A stretch of DNA of 46,878 nt, taken from the NCBI GenBank assembly GCA_001941045.1, contig MSHD01000047.1, positions 1 to 46,878 on the forward strand, given 5' to 3'. The position numbers and the translations under genes are program-made. How positions within the stretch are numbered: the stretch's first letter is position 1; each line of letters opens with the position of its first letter. Under the pieces are notes generated by a model that saw only the letters and a program-made list of their open reading frames with translations, was not told the origin of the DNA and did no database searches. Of the stretch, positions 17,140 to 25,126 are shown in pieces. This DNA comes from Lachnospiraceae bacterium Zagget2. Lineage in GTDB: Bacteria; Bacillota; Clostridia; Lachnospirales; Lachnospiraceae.

Positions 17140-18019
17140 CCATTCCGAAGCGCTTCAGGATCCGCGGGATCATCTCCGCGTTCAACGGAAGCGAAAATCC
17201 AAGCGGATTGAGCATATAAGCATTTACATCCTTCGACTGAAATTTTGTCACGTCCCGGAAGGGCACCTGGATGGAGCGGATATTCTTCTTGCCCTTCGTG
17301 TACTTCTGGAACTCCCAGACATCGGTAAAGAGCGGGAGATATGTCTGCCCGTTCTGATGCTTCAGATACGGCAGACGGCACTCCTTCAGTTCCAGCTTCT
17401 CAGCCTTCTCCTGCCCCTCCGGCGGAATCAGAGCAATGAACAGCCTGGATTTTGCAAGATTGGAAGAAAACTCCTCATCAAGCGCCTGCAGATGCTTTCG
17501 ATCGACCCATTCCTTCCTGCGCCGGGCCTCCTGCATGAGGTAGAGGCCGGTAAGCTGCAGGTTTGGCTGATAGAGCGGATTCTCCGCCACTTTCTTTTCG
17601 AAGCCCTCTGGCAGAAGATCCCGCACCGGAACTGCATAAGGCTCGCCGTCCGCCGGATAATAGTATACTTCGTTCGTACCGATAAAAGGCAGAATGCCGA
17701 GGTGCTGGCGCACCTGATTCAGAAACAGCTTTTTGCGGGAAGCGTCTGCCGCTGCAGGCTTTGCAGGAGCATAAATCTCTATCGTCTTCAGCTCCTTCAC
17801 GTTCACGCGAACGCCGTCGTCCTCGTAATCCGCTGCCGTCCGGTCTGCTGTCGCTTTTGATTCAAAGAGCAGCGTACGATCGTTGAAATTCTCCTTCTCA
17901 CACTCCACATAAGGCATGTTCGTCAGAGGAGATACCAGCGTATATGCTTCCTTCAGATTTTTCACGATCTCAGCTCTTGAGAGCCCTCGCTCCCGGTATT
18001 TCTCGATATCGATCGCCAT
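17123..18019 (-). CDS. SseB-like domain protein, function unknown
   Basis: A 298-residue cytosolic protein with no signal or membrane segment. The region TRPLYLPLFTD-like (QTYLPLFTDVWEFQKY, about residues 230-245) and the closing QVPFRDVTKF...NPLGFSLPL match the SseB N-terminal domain fold found in many Firmicutes proteins of unknown role. A second similar module may occupy residues 100-215. GAGGAAAGC precedes the ATG. It follows the cupin gene by 20 bases in the same transcript and is closed by the terminator at 17103-17139. Confidence 0.7.
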   Translation of the reverse strand: MAIDIEKYRERGLSRAEIVKNLKEAYTLVSPLTNMPYVECEKENFNDRTLLFESKATADRTAADYEDDGVRVNVKELKTIEIYAPAKPAAADASRKKLFLNQVRQHLGILPFIGTNEVYYYPADGEPYAVPVRDLLPEGFEKKVAENPLYQPNLQLTGLYLMQEARRRKEWVDRKHLQALDEEFSSNLAKSRLFIALIPPEGQEKAEKLELKECRLPYLKHQNGQTYLPLFTDVWEFQKYTKGKKNIRSIQVPFRDVTKFQSKDVNAYMLNPLGFSLPLNAEMIPRILKRFGMERSDT

Positions 18020-18039
18020 GCTTTCCTCACGCTCCGTCT

Positions 18040-18381
18040 TTATTCGTTGTAAACAAGCGCCATCATCGTAAGTTCTTCGTCAGAGTCATTCTCAAAGCCA
18101 TGACTCTGCCCGCACTCGATCAGACATACATCGTCCGGCCCAACAGGGATCCGGCTCCCGTCATTATCAATAAATGTCCCATGTCCCGACAGGACGTAGT
18201 ATGGCTCAGTCTCCCCAATATGCTCATGAACTCCGATACTGCTGTGCGGCGGCATATTCACCATCGCATACATTCTCCCGTGTCCGTTCAGCTCCTCCGC
18301 TTTCAGAATGTGGTGCATCTCCAGCGTGCCCTCGCCTCCGCGAAGATTTTCCGCCATTTTTATCTCTGCTTTACGTACCAT
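18040..18381 (-). CDS. Small cupin-domain protein
   Basis: A 113-residue single-domain cupin. Cupin motif 1 is visible as GVHEHIGETEPYYVLSGHG, with metal-ligand histidines and a glutamate. Motif 2 is near VCLIECGQSHGFEN. Such small cupins are often metal-dependent sugar-binding or isomerase proteins; no substrate can be assigned. The ATG at 18379-18381 follows AAGGAG. The promoter is at 18412-18441 and it leads the cupin/SseB-like transcript. Confidence 0.85.
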   Translation of the reverse strand: MVRKAEIKMAENLRGGEGTLEMHHILKAEELNGHGRMYAMVNMPPHSSIGVHEHIGETEPYYVLSGHGTFIDNDGSRIPVGPDDVCLIECGQSHGFENDSDEELTMMALVYNE

Positions 18382-18411
18382 AGTGTTCTCTCCTTTCCTG
18401 ACAATGCTAAA

Positions 18412-18441
18412 AGTATAACACATTTCTCCGGCATATGCCAA
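18412..18441 (-). promoter_or_regulatory. Promoter of the cupin/SseB-like unit
   Basis: Minus strand TTGGCA (18436-18441), 18-base spacer, TATACT (18412-18417), about 30 bases before the cupin start codon. Confidence 0.7.
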
Positions 18442-18460
18442 CTGCGTTTATAATTTAGTC

Positions 18461-18489
18461 TTGCTTTTTTTGTCTGACTGTGTTATTTT
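18461..18489 (+). promoter_or_regulatory. Possible promoter and repeat-containing leader of the PTS IIC gene
   Basis: TTGCTT (18461-18466), 17 bases, TATTTT (18484-18489). The remaining 90 bases before the gene contain ACCTGT twice and GCCTGT once, plus an AGGAC/GTCCT hairpin. These may be regulatory, but no known element is recognised. Confidence 0.4.
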
Positions 18490-18578
18490 CTTTTCTGCAA
18501 GGCTGTCTTGTCACCTGTAAAACACCTGTGGCAGGACGCCTGTCCTAATCCAGATAAAATAAAAAAGAGGAGAATCTT

Positions 18579-19655
18579 ATGAGTGAATCAAAAGGCGGCG
18601 CAGTCCGCCAGTTCCTGGAACGTAAAAATATCATCTTTTCAGCCAGACGCTATGGTATTGATGCGCTTGGCGCCATGGCGCAGGGGCTTTTCGCGTCGCT
18701 GCTGATCGGCACGATCATAGCCACCCTTGGAGAACAGGCGGGAATTCCGTTTCTTGTGGATGCCGGCGGTTATGCGAAGGCGGTATCCGGCCCGGCCATG
18801 GCCATTTCCATCGGTTACGCCCTGCAGGCGCCTCAGCTCGTGCTGTTTTCCCTTCTGGCCGTCGGACAGGCCGCCAATGATCTGGGCGGAGCCGGCGGGC
18901 CGCTGGCTGTCCTCATTGTCACAATCTTTGCCACAGAATGTGGAAAGGCTGTATCCAAGGAGACTAAGGTGGATATTCTCGTGACACCGCTTGTCACGAT
19001 CCTGGCAGGCGTACTTCTATCCGTCTGGTGGGCTCCTTCCATCGGTGCTGCGGCGAGTTCGGTCGGACAGCTCATTATGTGGGCCACGGATCTGCAGCCC
19101 TTCTTTATGGGAATCCTGGTCTCCGTCATCGTCGGCGTTGCGCTGACGCTTCCGATCAGCAGCGCGGCGATCTGCGCGGCACTGGGTCTCACCGGGCTGG
19201 CCGGCGGCGCGGCCGTTGCAGGCTGCTGCGCGCAGATGGTTGGATTCGCTGTCATGAGCTTCCGGGAAAACCGCTGGGGCGGACTGGTCTCACAGGGGAT
19301 TGGCACCAGCATGCTGCAGATTGGAAATATTGTTAAAAATCCACGCATCTGGATACCGCCGACACTGGCCGCTGCGATCACCGGTTCTGTCGCGACCTGC
19401 GTTTTCGGTCTCGAGATGAACGGCGCTTCTATCTGTGCCGGCATGGGAACCTGTGGCTTCATGAGCCAGATCGGCATTTATACCGGCTGGCTGAATGATA
19501 TAGCGGAGGGCACGAAAACCGCGATCACGGCCATGGACTGGATTGGCATGATACTCGTCTGCTTTATCCTTCCGGCTGTTCTGAGTTTCCTTTTCTGTGA
19601 GATTCTGCGCAAGATGGGCTGGATCAAAGAGAACGATCTGAAACTGGACGAATAA
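18579..19655 (+). CDS. PTS transporter subunit IIC, EIIC_2 family (orphan)
   Basis: A 358-residue polytopic membrane protein of the PTS_EIIC_2 type, recognised by the N-terminal RRYGIDALGAMAQGLFASLL and the repeated glycine/alanine-rich helices. No IIA, IIB, HPr or catabolic enzyme gene adjoins it. Phosphorylation would need subunits encoded elsewhere, or the protein works as a facilitator or sensor. GAGGAG precedes the ATG. It is a single gene ended by the hairpin at 19668-19700. Confidence 0.85.
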   Translation: MSESKGGAVRQFLERKNIIFSARRYGIDALGAMAQGLFASLLIGTIIATLGEQAGIPFLVDAGGYAKAVSGPAMAISIGYALQAPQLVLFSLLAVGQAANDLGGAGGPLAVLIVTIFATECGKAVSKETKVDILVTPLVTILAGVLLSVWWAPSIGAAASSVGQLIMWATDLQPFFMGILVSVIVGVALTLPISSAAICAALGLTGLAGGAAVAGCCAQMVGFAVMSFRENRWGGLVSQGIGTSMLQIGNIVKNPRIWIPPTLAAAITGSVATCVFGLEMNGASICAGMGTCGFMSQIGIYTGWLNDIAEGTKTAITAMDWIGMILVCFILPAVLSFLFCEILRKMGWIKENDLKLDE

Positions 19656-19667
19656 ATGTAAGACACA

Positions 19668-19700
19668 AAAGGGCTGCTGTTTTCTCACAGCAGCTCTTTC
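19668..19700. terminator. Bidirectional terminator between the IIC and XRE genes
   Basis: GCTGCTG (19673-19679) pairs with CAGCAGC (19688-19694). T-rich tracts follow on both strands: TCTTTCTCTTC on plus and CCCTTTTG on minus. It overlaps the last codons of the XRE regulator. Confidence 0.75.
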
Positions 19701-20041
19701 TCTTCTTTCTCAATCTTTTTCATCGCACGCATCAGCTTCAGCACCAGACGGCGGGAGTCCCTGTTCAGCGATTCATAGTTGTCAATGAGTTCCTGATATT
19801 CCTCCATCTTGTACCGGAGTCTTGCCTCCTGCGCGGAGCCGTGCCGCTCCTCCGACAGACAAAGCAGATAATCGGTCGTCACATGAAAATAATCGGATAT
19901 CTCAATCAGCAGATCGATGCCAAGGTTTTCCGTGTTCCGCTCCACCCTGCTGATTTTCTGCTGGGATACGCCGACAAAGCCCGCCAGAGTATCCTGATTC
20001 ATTCCACGCTCCTCGCGAAGTTCCCGGATTCTGTTTTCCAT
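19685..20041 (-). CDS. XRE-family helix-turn-helix regulator
   Basis: A 118-residue protein with an N-terminal HTH_3 domain (residues 1-62; the recognition segment is VGVSQQKISRVERN) and a charged helical C-terminus with predicted coiled-coil character (about 70-118). There is no enzymatic or peptide-binding domain. AGGAGG lies nine bases before the ATG. The start codon and RBS lie inside a 10-bp-arm inverted repeat (20039-20074), which suggests autoregulation. Target genes are unknown; neighbours are the orphan IIC and a MATE transporter. Confidence 0.88.
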   Translation of the reverse strand: MENRIRELREERGMNQDTLAGFVGVSQQKISRVERNTENLGIDLLIEISDYFHVTTDYLLCLSEERHGSAQEARLRYKMEEYQELIDNYESLNRDSRRLVLKLMRAMKKIEKEEKELL

Positions 20042-20074
20042 AGTACCACACCTCCTAAGAGATATGGTACTATG
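20039..20074 (-). promoter_or_regulatory. Inverted repeat spanning RBS and start codon of the XRE gene
   Basis: Minus strand CATAGTACCA (20065-20074), 16 bases containing AGGAGG, then TGGTACTATG (20039-20048), whose ATG is the start codon. The arms are perfectly complementary over ten bases. It could be an operator for the XRE protein or an RNA hairpin presenting the RBS in its loop. Confidence 0.6.
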
Positions 20075-20121
20075 CTTTCCATTTTGTCTTACTCAGATAC
20101 CGCGTAACCTTGTAATTCAAA

Positions 20122-21528
20122 TCAGCTTATCTGTGTTTTTCTTTCAGATGCTTCCTTTTTCAGCGGCCTCAGAATATCCCGGTTGATTCGGTACATAAAA
20201 ATGATATTGCAGGCGACCGCAGCGACCTCTGCGATCGGCCAGGCAAGCCACACCATGTTGACATTTCCGCTCTTCGAGAATAAAACTGCCAGCGGAACGA
20301 GAAATACCAGCTGACGGAACAGCGACATCAGCATGCTGTAAACGCCATTTCCCACTGCCTGAAAGAAGGAGGAGATAACAACATTCGCGCCGGCGACGAG
20401 GAAACATACCGACAGGATCCGCAGCGCCGGAATTCCGATCGAGAGCATCTCATCAGACGCACTGAAAAGCAGGAGCAGCTGTCCCGGCAGCGTCTGAAAA
20501 ATGATGCAGGCAATCAGCATGATACAGGTCGCATAAAAAATCGCCAGCTTCAGCGTTTTGATCATTCGCTCAGGCTTCACCGCACCATAATTGTAGGCAA
20601 TAATCGGTACCATGCCATTGTTCAGACCGAAGATCGGCATAAAAGCGAAGCTCTGCAGCTTGAAATAGACGCCGAATACCGCCACAGCCGTTGAAGAAAA
20701 GACCACAAGGATCCGGTTTACACTGAAGGTCATAATCGAGCCGATCGCGACCATCAGTACGGACGGTATGCCTATGTAAAGAATCTGTCCGATTGCCTTC
20801 AGCTCCGGGCGAAACTTCCGGAAATCCAGCTGCAGCTCCTTATTTACCTTCGTATTAAAGATAAGGGCAAGGCAGCCTGCGAGAATCTGACCGAGTACAG
20901 TCGCCCAGGCCGCTCCGGCGATGCCAAGCTTTGGCGCGCCGAACAGACCGAAGATCAGAATCGGGTCAAAGATAATGTTGAAGATCGCGCCGAGTCCCTG
21001 CGTGAACATGGTGTAGATCGTCTTTCCGGTCGACTGCAGCATCCGTTCAAAGATAATTTCCACGTAGATGCCAAAGCTCATACACATGACGACCGAAAGA
21101 TAATCATGACCATAATCGGCGATCGCAGCGGACGCCCCCTGCACAACGAAAAACCAGCGGGCGATCGTAAGCCCGAGTATCAGAAAAATCAGATAGCCGC
21201 AGACACCGAGAAATACACCGTGCATGGCCATCTGATTTGCCGTATCCTGTTTTTTCTCGCCCAGAGCTCTGGATACCAGGGCGTTCATACCTACCGCAAG
21301 GCCGCTCGCCAGCCCAATCAGCAGGTTCTGCATCGGGAAAGCCATCGACACCGCGGTCAGCGCATCCTCGCTGATCCTCGACACAAAAATACTGTCAACG
21401 ACATTGTAGAGCGCCTGCACAAGCATCGAGATCATCATCGGCAGTGCCATCGTGACAATCAGACGGTTGACAGGCATCGTGCCCATCTTGTTCTCTGTCT
21501 CTACAGGCGCATTTGTTTCATTCGCCAT
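20122..21528 (-). CDS. MATE family efflux transporter
   Basis: A 468-residue protein with about twelve predicted helices and the two-fold MATE repeat. The N-terminal MPVNRLIVTMALPMMISMLV and VYNVVDSIFVSR-like segment (ALYNVVDSIFVSRISEDAL) are family hallmarks. It exports cationic drugs or metabolites using Na+ or H+. The start lies one base after the TAG stop of the IIB-like gene, with GGAGG in that gene's last codons, so the two are translationally coupled. Substrate unknown. Confidence 0.92.
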   Translation of the reverse strand: MANETNAPVETENKMGTMPVNRLIVTMALPMMISMLVQALYNVVDSIFVSRISEDALTAVSMAFPMQNLLIGLASGLAVGMNALVSRALGEKKQDTANQMAMHGVFLGVCGYLIFLILGLTIARWFFVVQGASAAIADYGHDYLSVVMCMSFGIYVEIIFERMLQSTGKTIYTMFTQGLGAIFNIIFDPILIFGLFGAPKLGIAGAAWATVLGQILAGCLALIFNTKVNKELQLDFRKFRPELKAIGQILYIGIPSVLMVAIGSIMTFSVNRILVVFSSTAVAVFGVYFKLQSFAFMPIFGLNNGMVPIIAYNYGAVKPERMIKTLKLAIFYATCIMLIACIIFQTLPGQLLLLFSASDEMLSIGIPALRILSVCFLVAGANVVISSFFQAVGNGVYSMLMSLFRQLVFLVPLAVLFSKSGNVNMVWLAWPIAEVAAVACNIIFMYRINRDILRPLKKEASERKTQIS

Positions 21529-21529
21529 T

Positions 21530-21844
21530 CTATTCCTCCATATAATGTTTGATCGCAGCGATCGCGTCCTGCATCACACGGTCGCCCTTTGCCATGCCGT
21601 AGTCTCTTGTATCTACAGCCAGCACCGGTATTTTTCTCGGGACGCGTTCCCGTACGCTCTGAAGCGCACAGCGGACCTGAGGACCTACCAGGACGATGTC
21701 CGCGTCGTCCCTGTCCCCATCCAGTCCTGCCAGCGAGGAGACAATGATCTCCGCCTCCATCAGATTGGAACGCGCCCAGGCCAGCATGCGGTCCCGCAGG
21801 ATACTGGCCGAGCTCCCGGAATAACTTACAAGAATAATCTTCAT
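21530..21844 (-). CDS. PTS IIB (lactose/cellobiose-type) homologue lacking the phosphorylation cysteine
   Basis: A 104-residue protein with the alternating beta/alpha pattern of cellobiose-type IIB. The first strand and loop read MKIILVSYSGSSAS where active IIB proteins have a phosphate-accepting Cys in LVCSAGMSTS. Here that position is Ser, and the only Cys (VRCALQS) is elsewhere. Later strands ADIVLVGPQVR and KIPVLAVDTRDYGM fit the fold. No IIA or IIC partner adjoins it; it lies between galE and the MATE gene and is tightly coupled to the latter. It may be a phosphorylation-dead adaptor or sensor. Family assignment is moderate. Confidence 0.65.
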   Translation of the reverse strand: MKIILVSYSGSSASILRDRMLAWARSNLMEAEIIVSSLAGLDGDRDDADIVLVGPQVRCALQSVRERVPRKIPVLAVDTRDYGMAKGDRVMQDAIAAIKHYMEE

Positions 21845-21881
21845 GTTTCCTTATCCCCTGTTTCTGAAACGTGTATTGCTT

Positions 21882-22898
21882 TCAGTCCCCGTATCCGTTC
21901 GGGTTCTGACTCTGCCATCTCCAGGTATCTGCGCACATCTCGTCGATACCGTACTGCGCCTCCCAGCCAAGCTCCGCCTTCGCCTTCGCCGGCGTACAGT
22001 AGCAGGCGGCGATATCGCCCGCGCGGCGCGGTTTGATCTCGTAAGGGATCTCCTTCCCGCAGGCCTTCTCGAAGGCTTTGACGACTTCCAGCACACTGTA
22101 GCCCTGTCCGGTTCCCAGATTGTAGATCCGGACGCATTTCTCTTCTTTAAATTTCTGCAGTGCCTTCACATGTCCTCTCGCAAGGTCAACTACATGGATA
22201 TAGTCCCGCACGCCTGTTCCGTCCGGCGTGTCATAGTCATTTCCAAAGACGCCAAGGCGCGGAAGCCTGCCGACCGCAACCTGCGCGATATAGGGGAGCA
22301 GGTTGTTCGGAATTCCCTTCGGATCCTCTCCGATGAGCCCGGATGCATGTGCGCCGATTGGGTTGAAATAACGCAGCAGGATCACATTCCACTCCGGATC
22401 CGACTTCTGAATGTCCGTCAGAACCTGTTCAAGCATCGTCTTCGTCTGCCCGTAGGGATTCGTCGGATTCTGCTTCGGACATGTCTCACTGATCGGGATC
22501 TCCAGCGGATCGCCATAGACCGTGGCCGACGAACTGAAAATGATGTTCTTCACATCATGATGCCGCATCACATCACAGAGAAGCAGCGTCCCGGCCATGT
22601 TGTTGTAATAATACTCGATCGGCCTGGCGACCGACTCTCCGACCGCCTTGTAACCTGCAAAGTGAATCACCGCTTCCGGCTTCTCGATCTCAAAAATACG
22701 GTCCATCGCCGGACGGTCCAGCATGTCCGCCTGATAAAACTTCACCGGCTTTCCTGTGATTTCCTGTATGCGCTGCACCGCCTTCTCGCTGGAATTGTAC
22801 AGATTGTCCATAATGACTACTTCATAGCCCTCATTCAGCAGCTCCACACAGGTATGGCTTCCGATATAGCCCGCGCCGCCAGTCACCAGAATTTTCAT
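21882..22898 (-). CDS. galE: UDP-glucose 4-epimerase
   Basis: A 338-residue short-chain dehydrogenase/reductase interconverting UDP-glucose and UDP-galactose. The NAD-binding motif is GGAGYIGSH (residues 7-15), the catalytic Ser/Thr region SSSATVYG, and YxxxK is NPYGQTKTM. Length and ends are normal for GalE. The promoter is at 22941-22969. It is first in a unit with the IIB-like and MATE genes (37 bases and 1 base apart). Confidence 0.95.
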   Translation of the reverse strand: MKILVTGGAGYIGSHTCVELLNEGYEVVIMDNLYNSSEKAVQRIQEITGKPVKFYQADMLDRPAMDRIFEIEKPEAVIHFAGYKAVGESVARPIEYYYNNMAGTLLLCDVMRHHDVKNIIFSSSATVYGDPLEIPISETCPKQNPTNPYGQTKTMLEQVLTDIQKSDPEWNVILLRYFNPIGAHASGLIGEDPKGIPNNLLPYIAQVAVGRLPRLGVFGNDYDTPDGTGVRDYIHVVDLARGHVKALQKFKEEKCVRIYNLGTGQGYSVLEVVKAFEKACGKEIPYEIKPRRAGDIAACYCTPAKAKAELGWEAQYGIDEMCADTWRWQSQNPNGYGD

Positions 22899-22940
22899 AA
22901 TTTCTCACCTCATTGTTCTCTTTTTCTGACGTTATCTTTC

Positions 22941-22969
22941 AGTGTATCATACTTTATGTAGAATGGCAA
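22941..22969 (-). promoter_or_regulatory. Promoter of galE
   Basis: Minus strand TTGCCA (22964-22969), 17 bases, TACACT (22941-22946), about 43 bases before the galE ATG. Confidence 0.6.
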
Positions 22970-22985
22970 ATGTTCTCTTTGTACT

Positions 22986-23021
22986 GGAAAAGAGACTCTC
23001 CAGTTGCTGAAGAGTCTCTTT
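22986..23021 (-). terminator. Terminator of the UROD-family operon
   Basis: Minus strand AAGAGACTCT (23011-23020) pairs with AGAGTCTCTT (22990-22999) around an 11-base loop, followed by TTTTCC. It lies 27 bases past the CobW-like GTPase stop and ends the long operon that begins near 32830. Confidence 0.8.
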
Positions 23022-23047
23022 GTGGTACCTGACATGTCAGAACATGT

Positions 23048-24007
23048 TCACTTATTTTGCATCTCTATATTTCGAAGCTTTTCTTCCAATGCATCCGCAT
23101 CCAGGTTTTCTCCGATCAGAATCAGGTAATTCAGCTTGTCGGCCGAGAAATGTTCTACCTCCGTCCGGAAGGAATCGCCAAAGACATAGTCGATCTTCTG
23201 AATGGTTCCGTCTTCCATTTTCAGGTAGGCTTTCGCACGCCAGATGCTGCCACTTTCTTTCCCCTGAAACAGCCGGAATAAGGCTTCGAGGTTCCTCTCT
23301 TTCAGATCGCTCTGAAACTGATAACAGAACTGATCTGTACTTTTCTCCCACTTTGAATCAATCGCAACCCGGGGACCTCCCGCTCCGGGTCTGCGTATCA
23401 GCTTTACACGTTTTTCCACTGCGGTCTGCGTCTCCCGGTCCGGAAACACGGTTTCGTCCAGCTTGTCTACCGGACCTTCTACAATCTCCAGCTCCGGATT
23501 TTCTTTCCAGAGGATTTCCTTTACACGCTCAATCTCCTCTTTGTCCATCGTTTCAGTAAAATTAAGATAAGCGGTTCTGGCGGTGCGGATCTGATCCGGG
23601 AAGAACGGGCCGATCACCTTCCAGAGGGAGTGGAATTTGTTGGTTTTCACGATCATGATCATCCGGTTCAGGCAGACGCCGCGGCACTCTGTGCAGGCTG
23701 AGATTACGTCCGACAGAACGGCGACGCCAGACGGCTCGACAATAATATACTCCGGCGCTTCCTGTTTCACCAGAATATCAATCGCATCTGTAAAATTTCC
23801 CTTCAAAGTGCAGCAGACGCAGCCAGAGGTGATTTCTCTGACTGCGACCGCTGCCTGCTGAAATTCTTCAGCATCCAGATTCATTTTGCCAACTTCATTT
23901 TCGATGATCGCCACCTTATGCCCCTGATAGGCCGTGGCCAGCATCTGACGGATGACCGTGGTCTTTCCCGCACCCAGAAGGCCGCAGTAAATATCAAGCT
24001 TTACCAT
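23048..24007 (-). CDS. CobW/COG0523-family metallochaperone GTPase
   Basis: A 319-residue G3E GTPase. The P-loop is GLLGAGKTT (residues 9-17), followed by ENEVGKMNLD and the metal-binding CxCC motif Cys63-Val-Cys65-Cys66 (SGCVCCTLKG). The C-terminal CobW domain carries VFGDSFRTEVEHFSADKLNYL. Such proteins load metals (Zn, Co, Ni) into client enzymes using GTP hydrolysis. It is the last gene of the UROD operon, 20 bases after UROD gene A, whose HxCG motifs suggest zinc sites. I infer zinc or corrinoid-related service to those proteins. This is a COG0523 member and not necessarily cobalamin-biosynthetic CobW. Confidence 0.85.
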   Translation of the reverse strand: MVKLDIYCGLLGAGKTTVIRQMLATAYQGHKVAIIENEVGKMNLDAEEFQQAAVAVREITSGCVCCTLKGNFTDAIDILVKQEAPEYIIVEPSGVAVLSDVISACTECRGVCLNRMIMIVKTNKFHSLWKVIGPFFPDQIRTARTAYLNFTETMDKEEIERVKEILWKENPELEIVEGPVDKLDETVFPDRETQTAVEKRVKLIRRPGAGGPRVAIDSKWEKSTDQFCYQFQSDLKERNLEALFRLFQGKESGSIWRAKAYLKMEDGTIQKIDYVFGDSFRTEVEHFSADKLNYLILIGENLDADALEEKLRNIEMQNK

Positions 24008-24027
24008 GGTCGCGCCTCCTTTTGCAG

Positions 24028-25113
24028 TTACCCCCTGTTGTACAGCTTATTGTAGTATTCCAGAGAATAATGATATAACTCATCCCGTGCGACAACTTCC
24101 TGGGACGGCACGCTCCGGTCTGTCCGGATCCACGGCATGCAACGGCCCTTCGCACCGAAATGATCCACGAAATCACGCATCTTTTTGCGGATTTCCGCTT
24201 CGCTCTCCGTATTATCGATGATCACCTGGAAGCAGTATGTCATCTTGTCGCCGTAATTTTCATACAGGAAATCCGGATCGTTGATAACCGCCTGCGGCGT
24301 CCACATATCGATGCCCATCTCGATCATCTCCGGCACATACTGCACGTTCTTTCCGCAGGAATGGAGCTCGATAAACTTGCCCTGCTCCTTTACATACTTC
24401 AGGAAACGCGTGGTGGCGGGCATGATCTGTTCGCGGAACATCTCGTTCGAGAAGAAGCCCGCTCTCTGGGTGCCCCAGTCGTCGTGATAGAGCACGCCGT
24501 CCACCCGGCCGTAGTTCTCGAATACCTTCCCGCAGCTCTCGATCTTGTAATCTGCCATCTTCTGGAAGAACTCCTCCAGAAGCTCCGGTTCCTCATAGAA
24601 CGCGACCAGGGACTCGTCAAACGGAATCATCTCGTGCAGGCGCTCGAAAATACCTTCCACGCACTCGTAGATATGGACACGGTTCGGATCGAGGAACTTC
24701 TGAAGTTTCGCTCCGTCCGCCTTGAAATCGACGACGGACAGATCCGGCCACTCCAGCTCTTCCTTCCAGTTCGCAAAATCAGAGATCGTGCGGGTGCCGG
24801 GTCTTGTAATCATACCGCCGACAGAGTCTACCATGACCCAGTCCACGCCCCACCAGTCGAAGCCGTCCACCTCCGGTACCGGGTGCTCTTCCATCGCATC
24901 CGGCCAGACAATGTTGGTCTCATACATATAGGCCGGCATCCAGTAGGGCTGCTTTCCTGTCACACAGCGCACATAGTTGTCGCGCACGCTGATCGGGCGT
25001 TCTTCGATCGGCTCCTTCGGTCTCTGGAAAATCCAGGGAAAAGTGCCCGGCTTCTGCCACTCCTTCGAATAATCCCGCTCAGCGGCCTGTTTCATAAATT
25101 TTCCTACAGCCAT
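24028..25113 (-). CDS. UROD-fold methyltransferase-like protein A
   Basis: A 361-residue uroporphyrinogen-decarboxylase-fold protein of the MtaA/MtvB-like branch, not HemE. The N-terminal arginine motif of true HemE is not evident. The probable metal site is His251-Ser-Cys253-Gly (IELHSCGKN), preceded by LYHDDWGTQRAGFF (His210-Asp-Asp). Related proteins transfer methyl groups to or from corrinoid proteins or thiols via zinc. GGAGG lies eight bases before the ATG. It follows protein B by 13 bases. Substrate and acceptor are unknown. Confidence 0.82.
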   Translation of the reverse strand: MAVGKFMKQAAERDYSKEWQKPGTFPWIFQRPKEPIEERPISVRDNYVRCVTGKQPYWMPAYMYETNIVWPDAMEEHPVPEVDGFDWWGVDWVMVDSVGGMITRPGTRTISDFANWKEELEWPDLSVVDFKADGAKLQKFLDPNRVHIYECVEGIFERLHEMIPFDESLVAFYEEPELLEEFFQKMADYKIESCGKVFENYGRVDGVLYHDDWGTQRAGFFSNEMFREQIMPATTRFLKYVKEQGKFIELHSCGKNVQYVPEMIEMGIDMWTPQAVINDPDFLYENYGDKMTYCFQVIIDNTESEAEIRKKMRDFVDHFGAKGRCMPWIRTDRSVPSQEVVARDELYHYSLEYYNKLYNRG

Positions 25114-25126
25114 CTATCTGTCCTCC

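Noticed and set aside
23029-23049. Two adjacent palindromes, CTGACATGTCAG and GAACATGTTC, at the end of the CobW-like gene
   Set aside because: They lie at the 3' end of the operon, between the stop codon and the terminator, with no promoter nearby; no regulatory role can be argued.
24028-25113. UROD genes A-D as heme-pathway HemE
   Set aside because: Four divergent copies with HxCG metal motifs, no other heme genes and transporter neighbours fit the methyltransferase-like branch instead.
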